Assembly: GCA_020746105.1 (NCBI GenBank)
Contig: CM036618.1
Coordinates: 107,334,622-107,398,621, forward strand
Length of the DNA stretch: 64,000 nucleotides
Reading direction: 5' to 3'
Origin: Trogon surrucura
Lineage: Eukaryota; Chordata; Aves; Trogoniformes; Trogonidae
The notes under the pieces are model-generated. The model saw only the letters and a list, made by a program, of their open reading frames with translations, had not been told where the DNA came from and did not search any database. The translations under genes were made by a program, and so were the position numbers. The first letter of the stretch is position 1. Every line of letters begins with the position of its first letter. Below, piece after piece: positions 1-11,700 of the stretch.

Positions 1-408
1 TTTATTGGCTGTTTGTGCAAGAATTTGAGTCCTCCAAATAGCAGGCTTGGTTGTTTCCTGTTTATAATCCAGATTTAGGATTCATGCTCCTGTAACTGCA
101 GGTGTTGAACCAACTACACAGAAGAAAATGGCATCATCCCAGCTGTTTTATACATGTAATGAAAAGATAGGTTGCTGCCAAAGGAGGAGCAGAAAGAGCT
201 TGTGAACTGATCACAGTTCAAGTGAATTTTAGAAAGACATCTTGGACAACAGTTCTGTGTTCAACAGGATGAGTCCTTCAGAAGGGACTTGCATTCTTTT
301 CTTAATTGCAATATTTTTAAGTCACAACTGCCCATGTAAGATAACCCAGCACAGGGAGGAGAAACCCTTTTTCCTTCCCTCCAGAAAGATTCCCTTAACA
401 CAACAAAG

Positions 409-477
409 AATGATGGAAGTGGTAAACTGGGACTGAAGGAGTTCCACACCCTCTGGACAAAGATTCAGAAATACCAG
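409..477 (+). CDS. CAPN2: CAPN2 exon, EF-hand loop DGSGKLGLKEF
   Basis: This exon encodes 23 residues from NDGSGKL to WTKIQKYQ in phase 0. The donor is CAG|gtaaga. The 69-bp family length places the acceptor AG at 407-408. A stronger pyrimidine tract precedes another AG at 383-384, which would add eight in-frame codons; see findings. Confidence 0.88.
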
Positions 478-3422
478 GTAAGATGCGACCTTTTCGAGAG
501 AATGTGCAATCAAATGCAGAGGTGGCTGGAGGCTGTTTTGCCTCGCAGGATGTGTGCAGCGACACTTCCCAAAGCAGGGACTCTCACTTCAGCTCACGAT
601 GCGTCTGTGTCCTCACTGCCCCAGGTTTTGTCCCTTGGGAGTCCAGGGCTGTCGCTGTTTGTCCTTCAGGTGCTCGGGTGAAGGAGAGGCTGCCTCTCTT
701 CCTGCCTTACCCTCAGAAGGGTTTCTGGATTAACTCACTCATGTTTAGCTTTCCCACTTAACAAGTTTGGTTTCAGTCTTGCCATTTTGGTAGTGATAGT
801 GCCATTTTGCTTGGGTGTTCAAGGAATCTTCCAGAGTCTTTGTTTGCTGCGTTAGAACAACTTACTTTCCAGAGCAGCTTTGAGATGAACTCTGAGATAA
901 GTACCCAGTCCTCCAGACCAAAATTGCAGGCGTTCCTAAGTGGCATGCAGGCTGCATTTCAAAATGTTTGACTTCTCACGAAAGCCAAAACACGCTCTGA
1001 ATTATTGACAAGTTTTGACTTTAGATTTTGTGTCCTGCAGAAAATTTACAGAGAAATTGATGTCGATCGATCCGGTACCATGAATTCCTATGAGATGAGA
1101 AGGGCACTGGAAGCAGCAGGTATTTATATTGGTCTGTTAGGATTGTATCAGTTTCAAGCTGATAGATGCTCACTAGTCTCCTGTACGTCACTTGTACACT
1201 GAAAAATCCAGTGTTCTCAGACCTGAAAGGCCTCTGTTTAATCTAGACGCTCACCCTGGGCTTGTCTTTGGGTAGATATGTCTTGCCACGCGGGCACACT
1301 GAGAACATCCCAAAGGAGTAACAGGTCTTCTGTTATTTTCTTTGGTGACCAACTTTTAGAGAAGCACAAATAACTGCAACAATCTGGTCTTGTAACAGCA
1401 TCCTGTTGTCATTCAGTGAGTCTCTCTGTGTATACCTGGGTTTGGCATAAACCAGTAAAACTGGGATACTGTGACATAGAGAATGGAAGTGGCTTGACCA
1501 TGGGGTGATGCTCACAAGAGTGTTAAAAGAAGGGTCAGTTTGCTGACCACTGAAAAGCAAATCTGAGTTACAACAGTAGGAGAGGTATCACAAAGCCATA
1601 CAGCCTCATATTAAGTTACTGATCTTCTGCGCTTGGGCGCTCTGGAACTTTCTCCTCCAGTCACCATGTAAGATGAGGCAGCAGTTCTTTTCGTCCCAAA
1701 GTTTAGATGTTCCTTGGAAGTAGAGACCCATTTACCCACAGAAAGCTACTACTTCATCTCAGGTCTCAGTGGGCTGCATCTGGCAGCCGCCTCATCACCC
1801 AGGGAAGGACCATGAGCTGGACCAATTGGCCATGTCCCCTGGGAAACAGGACTGTGTGAGAGCACAAGCAGCAGGAACAACGAGCGTGGCCAAATCACAG
1901 CTCTAAATTGCTCAAGTACGGAAGATGTTGTTGGGAGTTTCCAAAATGGCATAAATACTGTTAAAATTTGAGAGTTTAACCAAAGAATACCTCATCAAAT
2001 TTCTGGCAGTGTATAAGGTTGGGGGTTTTTGTTGTTTGGAGCTTTTTGCATTTTTTTAATCTTCTTTTAAATCTTTGACATTGTGCTTTTAGGGTTCAAA
2101 CTCAACTGCCAGTTACATCAAATCATTGTGGCTCGTTTTGCTGATGAAGACCTCATCATTGACTTTGACAACTTTGTCCGGTGTTTGATTCGTCTGGAAA
2201 CCTTGTTCAGTGAGTACCTGGCTTAGCAACCAGATGGACTCTGTTGCTTTGTGTTTTCAAGTCCAGGCTAATTTATTCGGAAGACTTTGCACTGGAACCA
2301 AAGCAACTTCAAAGCTGAGCTATAAATCTGGAAACCCAGTCTGTGCATTCCTCTTTTAGGCCAGGCTGATGAGCTGGAGGCAGACCGTCTTCCATGCAAA
2401 CAACTAAATATTGATTTTTATTTATTTTTTTAAAGCAATCTAAACACTTAGAGGTTAACGAATAGTGTTAGTCTTATGGACTGAACCACTAAAAATGCTC
2501 AGTCTCATTCTTGCACATGAACACACAGTGACTTTTAGAGTGGTCCTTTCTGGTTTGAGGCGTAGACCATTGTCATAAATTTTAGACTCCAGAACTAAAT
2601 TCTTTTTTGATCCTGAAGCATCAGGAAGGGGAAAGCTTTCGAATAAGTTCCTATATTCACCCTTGTCTGTCATTTCTTTGTTACCACAGAAATGTTTAGA
2701 AAACTGGATACAGAGAAAACTGGAACAATAGAATTGAACCTCATTAATGTAAGTTCATTTAGGTTTAAACATCTGTTGTCTTCTTTTATTGTGTGGGGAG
2801 GGAGGGGTTAACAGTAGACACTGTCCTGCTCCCTTGTGACTGATTTTGGCTGATGTATTCACATACATGTGTATTTGTAAGCAGTCTTAAGAAAGGTTAC
2901 CCTTTTTTAACATGTACCTACATCACGTTGTATTCTCTGACAAACGGGCCAGGCTACTTGCAGGCGATGCCACTTGTCCCTGGCTGGCAGTAATTCTGGC
3001 TGATATGTACGCAGGCTTCTTCCCTGCCTTTTCTGTCCCCAACAAGATACAACGCAGATGCAGTAGTGACTCCCGGTACTGACCACATCTGCTGCTTTCT
3101 GCTCCATGTGTGCCCTGTGGAAAGGACTAAGTTAGGAGAAAACCACCCTCCTACACACATTCAGTGTGCTTATTACCTGAACATAACTTATTGCTGGACC
3201 TACATGAGGAATGTGCAAATCATCCCAGGACTCTTCTGACTTATATGAGATATAAATTTAAATCATTCAGGAAAGATCCTAAAATTACTTCTGTAACAAC
3301 AGAATTTCTTCCTCATGCTAGAACTGGGAACATGCATACTTGCTACTGGTATTTTTACTAAACTTACCCTTGCACCATTTTTCTCTCTCTCATTACAGTG
3401 GCTGTGCTTTACTGTCATTTGA
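409..3422 (+). CDS. CAPN2: CAPN2, calpain-2 catalytic subunit, C-terminal exons (partial at left edge)
   Basis: Calpain-2 is a cytosolic calcium-activated cysteine protease that pairs with the small subunit CAPNS1. Only the C-terminal part of the penta-EF-hand domain lies in this window, in five coding exons (409-477, 1041-1119, 2093-2209, 2690-2748, 3399-3422). Their lengths of 69, 79, 117 and 59 bp plus a short last exon fit the exon pattern I recall for conventional calpain large subunits, and all junctions are GT-AG and in phase. Visible EF-hand loops include DGSGKLGLKEF, DVDRSGTMNSYEM and DTEKTGTIEL. The protein ends WLCFTVI, close to the calpain-2 ending and unlike calpain-1. The catalytic domain would lie left of the window. 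The neighbour TP53BP2, on the opposite strand, agrees with known vertebrate gene order. CAPN8 is the main alternative, but the ending and the neighbour favour CAPN2. Confidence 0.93.
1041..1119 (+). CDS. CAPN2: CAPN2 exon, EF-hand loop DVDRSGTMNSYEM
   Basis: This 79-bp exon encodes KIYREIDVDRSG through EMRRALEAAG and ends in phase 1. The acceptor is tgtcctgcag and the donor gtattt. The length is that expected for the calpain family. Confidence 0.93.
2093..2209 (+). CDS. CAPN2: CAPN2 exon, EF-hand helices and loop
   Basis: This 117-bp exon encodes GFKLNCQLHQIIVARFADED through FVRCLIRLETLF. The acceptor is gtgcttttag and the donor gtgagt. It enters in phase 1 and leaves in phase 1. Confidence 0.93.
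2690..2748 (+). CDS. CAPN2: CAPN2 exon, fifth EF-hand (dimerisation hand)
   Basis: This 59-bp exon encodes KMFRKLDTEKTGTIELNLIN. It lies between ttaccacag and gtaagt. In calpains the fifth EF-hand pairs with the small subunit and does not normally bind calcium. Confidence 0.92.
3399..3422 (+). CDS. CAPN2: CAPN2 terminal coding exon and stop
   Basis: After the acceptor tctctcattacag, the exon encodes WLCFTVI followed by TGA at 3420-3422. The 3' UTR continues to the right. Confidence 0.92.
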   Translation, partial: WLCFTVI

Positions 3423-4103
3423 GTCACTGACATCAGCTTGGGAGACCTCAAAGAGAACAAGATCAGGTGAAGATAAGCAAGCAAACATACAAGTAATATC
3501 CGAACGTGAATGTGCCTTAACTTATGCATGGCAAATTTTGCACACAGTTACACAAAAGCAAGCATTCTGCTTCAACAACAGGGAGAAACTGCAACCTCAT
3601 TCTTTTTTATGGGCCTGACAGGCTTTATCTACTACTACATATCTTCTGTACAAAAGCTTTAATTTAGTATAAATCCTCAGTTCAACTTTTGAAAATACTG
3701 CTTTGCTAATATCTTTATATTTAAGGTGTTTTACATGACTTCTGGAAGAAAGCTCATTATAGCCTGACAGTCTGGTTTTATAAGCGCTTTTTGAATAACA
3801 GCTCTGTTCCATCCGGCATTAGCTGAAACCAGAAAAAGGAATGTATCACGTCTCTGAATACAGGTATTTAGGCAAGATCTGCTTTCTGTCAAGAGCCAGC
3901 AATATTCTGGTTAAATATTCATTGGAGAATTTGACTGACAAGTACACATTGGACTGACCTGAAGAACAAATCTTTCCTTCTTGACCACTGATGTGCCTGT
4001 ATAGCAGGAGCTGTTGGCAACCAGACTCTCCCTGGGCTTTCTCATGAAAACCTTGATTTCCTGTACCTTATTTATCTTCCTTTGAAATACAAGAAAGCAT
4101 TTA

Positions 4104-4124
4104 AATAAAAACAGTGGAAATAAA
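4104..4124 (+). terminator. Candidate CAPN2 polyadenylation signals (two AATAAA)
   Basis: AATAAA occurs at 4104-4109 and again at 4119-4124, about 0.7 kb after the CAPN2 stop, a reasonable 3' UTR length. The match is by hexamer alone; no cleavage site was verified. Confidence 0.45.
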
Positions 4125-4625
4125 GTTGCAAGTCTTACTCCTTCTGCAAACAAGCATGTTTTTTCTCAGAGACAGCTCATCGTAAAGCATATGCAGAGCT
4201 CTCCTCACCAGAAACAGAGTACACTGTGCTCTCAAAGGGAAGGAGAGCACTCTGGAGCTGACTAGGCACTGACAGACACTCTGGCTGTGTGTCAGTTAAA
4301 AGTATCAGACTATCTAGCATTTCATTATCTGATACTTTGAAAGACTCATGCTTGAAAAACTAAAGGTTTCCAAGAAAGGTACCCAACCTCTTAAAATCAT
4401 GAGGTTGTGAACACGAGCAGGTTGCTGCTTCCAAGCCTTCTTACTCCAGCTGATTTAATTCCTCAGGTGGACAAACTTGTCTCCTCCTTCCTACGAACAA
4501 TTTCTTATATTTATGGGCATCTTTTAAGAGTGCAGGAAAGCCTGAGCCTGAAAGGTGAGGCATTTCATAAATACCCGTAAGGAAAGGTTTGATCCTCTCT
4601 GTTAAATACTGTTCGTTATCAAATA

Positions 4626-4674
4626 TTTATTCCCAAATAGATAAAAAGGATAGTTCCATGGGAAAGGCTTTATT
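4626..4674 (-). terminator. Candidate TP53BP2 polyadenylation signals
   Basis: Minus-strand AATAAA hexamers lie at 4669-4674 and 4626-4631, about 1.0 kb beyond the TP53BP2 stop. They are positional candidates only. Confidence 0.4.
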
Positions 4675-5665
4675 TGGAAAATACTTGTACCAGGTTTTCT
4701 TTCTAAGTATATCCCTTACTATTTAAGGTTAACAAAAGCTAACAGATTCAGCTCAATTTTAAATGCAGAAAGACCATCTTGAACAAATAGGGGAGGAAAG
4801 TTTCAGTTTAATACAGAAAAATAGGTGAATGCTTGTGGAAGGCAGAACAGCGGTGTACCTTACTGGTAACATCTTCAGATGCTCTAATAAAAACTTGACA
4901 CTAAAATACCCAGACTTCAGGAGAGACAAAAGTTTAATGGTAATACAGTCAAGTAAAAACAAGTGAGTCATCAAGGTCTACAGAAAGTTTCTACACTTAG
5001 TTTTGGAAGTACAAAATACAATAAATACATGAGACTCTTTGTAAAAAGAGGAATCTAAAACTACATTTTCTGTTACAGCACATAGTATTTTGAATACATG
5101 AAATTCCTAAGATGCTACAGCATTTTTAAAAGTTATTGCTTAATGGACTGGTCACGTGGTTGTCACTGTTCAGATGCCCTTCGGTTACCTTCTTTAACAA
5201 ACGTTCTGCTTCCAGCAATAAGCATTTGGGTGCTGTGCACGTACTTAAAATTTCTCCCATCTGGAAAAAGGCTCGGGATCAATTTGGACAAAACCAAGTT
5301 GTCTATTTCATGACGATTCCTTCAATGGTAAGTTGAAAAGGTCCTTGTATTTGATGCAGAAAAACATGAAATTCTTTCCTGCCATGTTTGAAGAAATCAG
5401 AGCGGGTACTTGGGACACAGTGGCTTTCTCAAACAAAAGGCAGCAGAATTTCACTTGCTTGTAAGCATTATTTCCTCTTGTAGAATGCCCTCATCCATTT
5501 GCTAATGCATCAATCCTTCATTTGTTTTCAAAGCACATTCTTCATAGCTTTCAAATTACATTGTCATTGAAATAAGTCTCATGATATTGGAACCAACACA
5601 AAATGGATTTTTTTTTTGTAAGTCATCCATTATTAGGACTTCAAGAATCTGGCTTCTGTACTATT

Positions 5666-5707
5666 TCATGCCAAGCTTCTTTGTCTAGGTTTAATCCTTG
5701 GATACAG
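5666..5707 (-). CDS. TP53BP2: TP53BP2 exon 18, terminal coding exon and stop
   Basis: After the acceptor gttttaccctcag, the exon encodes [13 protein letters not shown] and TGA (5668-5666), the same C-terminus as human ASPP2. The preceding intron is about 2.9 kb and holds a CR1 tail. Confidence 0.95.
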   Translation of the reverse strand: MYPRIKPRQRSLA

Positions 5708-8700
5708 CTGAGGGTAAAACAAACGAAATTTAAAATTTTAGTGCTTTAAAAGGTTATATTTTTAAGGGAGGAAAAAACAGGAAACAGAAAAACCTACCTC
5801 TCTTTGCTGTTATGATTATAATGTAATCCTAGTAGCAAAAGCATGGTTATAAAAACTCAGAGCACTTACAAATGAACATTTAGCATTCTTAGGCAAGCTT
5901 AAAAAATACTAACCATGTCAGTACAAAAGGGAGGTATTGAAGAGCACAGAATTTAGTACCTTGAGCTCTACCCAGATGGACAGGCTATGAAAAACGTGGC
6001 TTTCTAAGTCGAGAGATTCGTGTTCAGTGAACTATAGGATTTTTTCCCCATTTTATAAATGGAAGTAGAGAGGTAGTAAAGTCTGTTTTGTTTTTTTCTG
6101 TCTCAGTGACTCTCAGACTTTACACACCTATAGCTTTGGGCAAGCTGAAAACATCTGGCTGCCTAAGAACAGTGGAACTGTAGGAGCTTCGCTTTCAGCA
6201 GTGGATAGTGGGTGCCCAGTTAAATTTATTTAACTGCCTGGCAGTAAATCAGGAGCTGCCAACCTGTGTCCCTGGAGCTATGTGCCATTCCCACGTTCTG
6301 GCTGCACACGCGACAGTACGGAGGCTGCCTCAGCCTTCGCTGCCAGGTGACAACTGATGGGACACAGCTCAGCACAATCGAGGTGCTTGGCAAACTCTTG
6401 GCTCCCACTTGCAAAGGGATTCTGGAACAGTTACCCTTCTGCAAAGCAGGGCTACTGGCATATAAAAACAGAAGGGTATGCATCACACAGGAAAAAGACA
6501 AATGCATGCTCTAAACAGCAATGCACGTCTACGTTATGTCTTAGATTTTTCAGCTAAAGTTCTCTTTAGAGATGCCCTCTTCTCTCTTCAACCAGACTGG
6601 CTTTCTTCTTTTTCATAGTCAGCTACTGATGATTAAGAGAAGACCAACAACTGTCTCAGTTTGCTACAATTTCACCACTAGCAGAGGTGAAGTCAGTCAG
6701 TTATAGGAGCCTAACACCTGACAGTGTTCAAAAGATTTTGTTTGGTATTAAGAAGTCAGTATTATGACAGTATTATCTTATTTGTATTCAGGTTTAGAGC
6801 TCTCACACAGCTTAAGGAGGCAGTGAGTCACTAAGAAGGGTAGAGTATTGATGCAGATAATTTCATCCTTGTTTTTATTCAGAGCACCTAATTGCAAAAT
6901 GATAAAGCACCTGCAATAAAAATACAGCTTAATGTAAGAATATTTTAAACCACCAAACATTTTCCTCTGTGCTGAACATCTTAGCCTAGATTTCAACTGC
7001 TATATTAAGAGTCCAGTACTTGCTTTTGAGAATAACCACAGAGAGCTTTAGTAGCAGTACTAGATGGACTCAATAGACACAAGAGTGTAACAGTTAATAC
7101 TTGGCTTGGTTTAGTTTTCCCCAAAAGTTCTGTTTCGATTCCGTTGTGCTTCCAAGGAAGTTGTGATCCCCAGTCTAAGCTGTGTTGCTTTTTGACTTAC
7201 TACAGAAGCACAGATGTTTTGTATGTTCTTACACTGGAACAGGCTGCCCAGGGAGGTTGTGGAATCTCCTTCTCTTGAGACATTCAAAACCCGCCTGGAC
7301 GCGTTCCTGTGCGCTCTAGTGTAGGTGGTCCTGCTCTGGCAGGGGGGTTGGACTAGATGATCTTTAAGGTCCCTTCCAACCTCTAACATTCTGTGATTCT
7401 GTGCTCAGGCTGAGCTTATGAACAAGTAGCAAAGGCACCATTCACCCCAGGGCAGGAAGAAAAAAAGAAAAAAAAACCCCAAACACAGCAGCTGCCATTT
7501 CTGACCTTATTCTGCAGGGCTGATGGCTGCTCTCAACTTAGAAATGTTTACATTTGGAGTGGAAAAGAACTGAGCAGAAGTACTACGTTAGGGAGAATCT
7601 GACAGTGCATTGTAGGTAGGCCTGACCTGGAAGTGATACGGAAAACTGATTTCGCATTAGATACTGTCACTCTGCAAAAATCTAACCAGTTTAAGAGTAA
7701 GGATTATCTGCATGAGGAAGGAGGTTCAGCCTCTTTCAAGCACCATACAATCAGCTAAAATTCATGGCAGTTAATCTTTAGGATTGGCAGAACCTCTTAT
7801 CTCCAGCAGCAGGGCAACTGGAAATGTAGAAAAAAAGCTTAATGGAGTTTTTATACATGTGTCCATCTGCTACAGTTTTCTACCAACTCAGCCATGAGGT
7901 GGAACATGGGAACATAACTGAAAGTATTTATTATTTGTACACAGTTGTTCTTAATAAAAGAGATAGTACGGATGGTGATGAGGAAAGGAGAGGGCATTCA
8001 TTTAAGGCCTTTGCCAAATAAAGGCAGATATTTGTTTTCTCCTATGTTCTTTAAGTAATATTTAACCATGTCAGTGTGATTTTTTTCAACACTAAAAATA
8101 AAACATAACCATAGAATTTTGCAGTGTTTGTCTTAAAACTCTGAAGCCATTACAAGGTGCACTGTGTACACCCAGACAGGGAAGGACTCATGAACTCACT
8201 CTTGATACAAATTTCAGTTCTTAAGGCCCTCTGTGCCAGCATCTCACTTTCTCAGAGGGGAAATCCAGTTCTGTCACATGTTCAGCAAAACCTTATGCAC
8301 ATACGTTCAGATAAAAGGGTTTTTTCTCCTCTGTGATGGTGAGACAAGGTTAGTATTAGAACGTGCTATGTATAGCAAGGTGGTGATACATGTTGTTCTT
8401 TTACACACTCGTAATCCCTGTTAGGTATCTACACAGAGGTGGTAACCCACTCTGCCAAGTTACTCAACTCCCCAAATGAATAAATGGAGAAGGTCAACTA
8501 TTTCCTCTTGACTTTTGAAATTCCACATATCCTAGATGCGTGAAAATAACATGGCGCGTACTCCTCATAGTGGGCAGAGGGAGTTTGACTCTGGGAATAT
8601 CAAGGACTCACCCCTAGCAGGTTGCGGGGAACGTAGCCTTCCTTGTCATTCAGCCGTGCCCACCACCACTCAATTTCATCTTCATCTTCCCGGCGCAGGA

Positions 8701-11700
8701 TTGTCATGCAGTCTCCCTCTTTCATTGAGAGCTCGTCGTCATTCTGAGCCTCATAATCCCAGAGTCCATAAATCACTCCTTTGTTCATTATCCCCATTTT
8801 CTCCTGGACTCCTGCAACATTAAAGACACAAGGCAGTTCAGTAAAAAAGGTTTAAACAAAAAAAAAAAAAACCCCAAAAGTTCCACTGCGTTGTTGTCAC
8901 CAGCCTACTGAAAGTCAGTCCTGGAGCAGCTGTCACTGTGAAGTTAGCGCTCGCACATGGCAGAGAGATTCCTCCCTTACACGTGCAAAAAATACAAGGT
9001 AAATATTAAGAGGAGCGTTGATTGACAAAAGGTTAGATTTTTGTCCTGTTGTTCTGACTTCCTACACTTAAGTGATGAGCATGAAATATTTGTTTGCACT
9101 TTGAGTAGTCACTTTCTGTCAAGGGGAGAGAGCAATACTTGCTTATGTTGACCACCATTGTAATTTTGACCCCTAACTGTGTCACTTTATTTCAGAACTT
9201 TAAAATCAGTTGCATCTCAGACCTACACCTGAAAGACCAGCCTGCTACACACCAGCTGCTTTCAGTTAACTCAAACACTTATCTCAGCAGTTCTTAATTT
9301 CTGCCACCAATTTAATTTTTTTTTTAAACACTGACTTCAGAAACATCATTCTGTTAAATTGTTTCTGGACCACAGTGGAGTACGTGCATACTCCTTGCAA
9401 ATGTTATTTAGAACTTGCTCATTTTACAGCTGTAGCCAAAGCTGAAATACTATTCCTCAGCTTCTAAGCAGCAAACTGGAAAAGGTATCTTAATCAACTC
9501 ACATACAAAACTTTCTCTTTGGTAATTATTAGATTTTAAAATACTGAACCCTACTGGTTTTTTGTTTGGTGTTGGTATTGGCAGGATCAAAGAGTACATT
9601 CCACACTGTCGCAAAACTTGTCATTTCTCTCTCCATCTCTTACCTACTACAACCTATGGTACAGGATTCCTACCTATGTTTGCTGAAGAAAGCAAGTGCT
9701 CAAATCAAGTTCTTCATTTCTGCATGCTAGGTCATCATGTAAAATTAAATTACTTCCACTGCATGCTTAGTTCTGCTCCAAGAAACTCTTCCCTTGCTTT
9801 GCCTTTGGCATAATTAAAGGTTTGGCCAAAACCACCCACGTGGAAGGTGAGGCTGAGCAGACAAAGAAGATTCACACAAAGGATCTCATCTTCTAAGAAA
9901 GCATTAACAGATAGGCTGGGGTAGCAGCACAAACATGTTCATCGAGAGTGCACAGGCATTAAATCTTAGAAAGTGAAAAATTACAGAGTGAAGCAGCCTC
10001 GAACTTTTCATTTACATCAATGCAAAAGGACCAGCGGTTTTATTTAAACCTGCCTGGACTTGTTACAGATATTCAGTATTGTGCATCACTGACAGCAGAA
10101 AGGGATTAGATGAATCAATGAGTTACACCAAGGTGTCTCACCTTACAGATAAGTTTACAGGGCCATGTTTTAATGCCATATCTGTTCTGGAAACACACAG
10201 ATACACATCTGCAAACTTCTTTTACAGAAAGCAGGAGGTTTAGCCAATGAAATTAATTTCTTTCTTTATAGGCAATCAGAAACAGTCTTAGCAATACAAT
10301 TAATTCCTAATGGAACAATACAGAAATTTGATAGCTGAACAGCCAACAGTTTCACCGGTTTCAACTTGGAGAAGCTGGCAACAAGCCAAAGGTCTTACAG
10401 TCATTTCAAGATCCACTGGAAAGTGTATCACAACACACACAAAAGAAGTCCAAAGAAAAAACAGAGTATAAAGTGAGATCACCAGATGGTATGTCCAAAA
10501 AAACCCCACAGACAAAGAATGTGGTTCTTCATGCTGTATATAATAAAGCCACGGATTTCCTTCCCCCAGGATCTTGCGGCCTGCTTACCTGAATTTAAGA
10601 ATTAGACAAATTGCTAAAAAACCAAAATCTCAAGACCTACTCAACACAAAGATACCATCCCCTAACTCGTATTAGTGTCAAAACTAATAAGAAACAGCGG
10701 ACAAGTATTATTAATCTAGTCCTACAATCTTCCTTGGGCATTTGCTGTTGATAACCATCATTGGAGCCTGGATACAAAACTAAGTAGAATTTTGCTTAGC
10801 CCACGGGTTTCAACACCCGTTACATAGGCTCCCTCCTTTCATATGGAAAATTATATATTTGGCAGCAAGAAATATAGTTTTCAAGCTTAGTGAGGATAGC
10901 TGGACAGACTGTTTTGAAATACGCTGGCTGAGCAGCTTATAGAAACTCAGATCTCACATGTTCCACAAAAATAGAGAGGCTCTGTTACAGTATTTTACAT
11001 CATATTACATTGCTATTACTCTAATCTCTTAGAGATAGATAACACTCCAGCTGGTAGGTGCCATGAGGACACAAACTACATACAAAACATACAAAAAAGT
11101 AATTTAAAACCTCATTGACTAACACTTAACACACCCTAGGGGGATCTCATCCTCTGTTAAAAGATAGTTTCACTTCTACCAAGCATGGAAACTGTAGTCT
11201 TACTATTTGAATAAAATCTAAATTTAATATGCAAGAGAAGAAAAAGGCCAGGAAGGAAGTCAAATTATTAGCCTTCGTTAAGACAAACTTGGCAAAACCC
11301 TTCTCAGTTCTAACATGCACATTAGGAACATTCCTCATTTAAGACAGGCAGTGGATATGAACTGCCTACTGAGATACATAAAACCAAGAGGGTGGTATGG
11401 CTAAGTACTTATGTGGTAAGATTCACCTAACCATCACATCACGCTAATGTGTTTGTCGATGCGTACTTTTAACTCCTTTCAAGGCTTTCAATGCAGAGGA
11501 ACATTGTTACCCAGACCTTTTCTACAGGTTCAATATTATAAGGCAAGTCTTGGTGCACCTCGTTTTGCGACACGAAGCTGGCTAGAACCTCTCTTTCAAA
11601 GAGACTCCAGACGTGATCACACAACCTAAGCACGCAAACACCACTCCCCATCCAAAAAACATACCAGGAAGTGCCAGTCGAGTCCCCCAGCACACTCCAG

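Larger units (their letters stand above)
3423..5665. other. Convergent 3' UTR interval between CAPN2 and TP53BP2
   Basis: The two stop codons are about 2.2 kb apart and face each other. Plus-strand AATAAA hexamers at 4104-4109 and 4119-4124 are candidates for CAPN2. Minus-strand AATAAA hexamers (TTTATT on plus) at 4669-4674 and 4626-4631 are candidates for TP53BP2. If all are used as guessed, the transcripts end about 500 bases apart. I see no other gene here. Confidence 0.6.
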
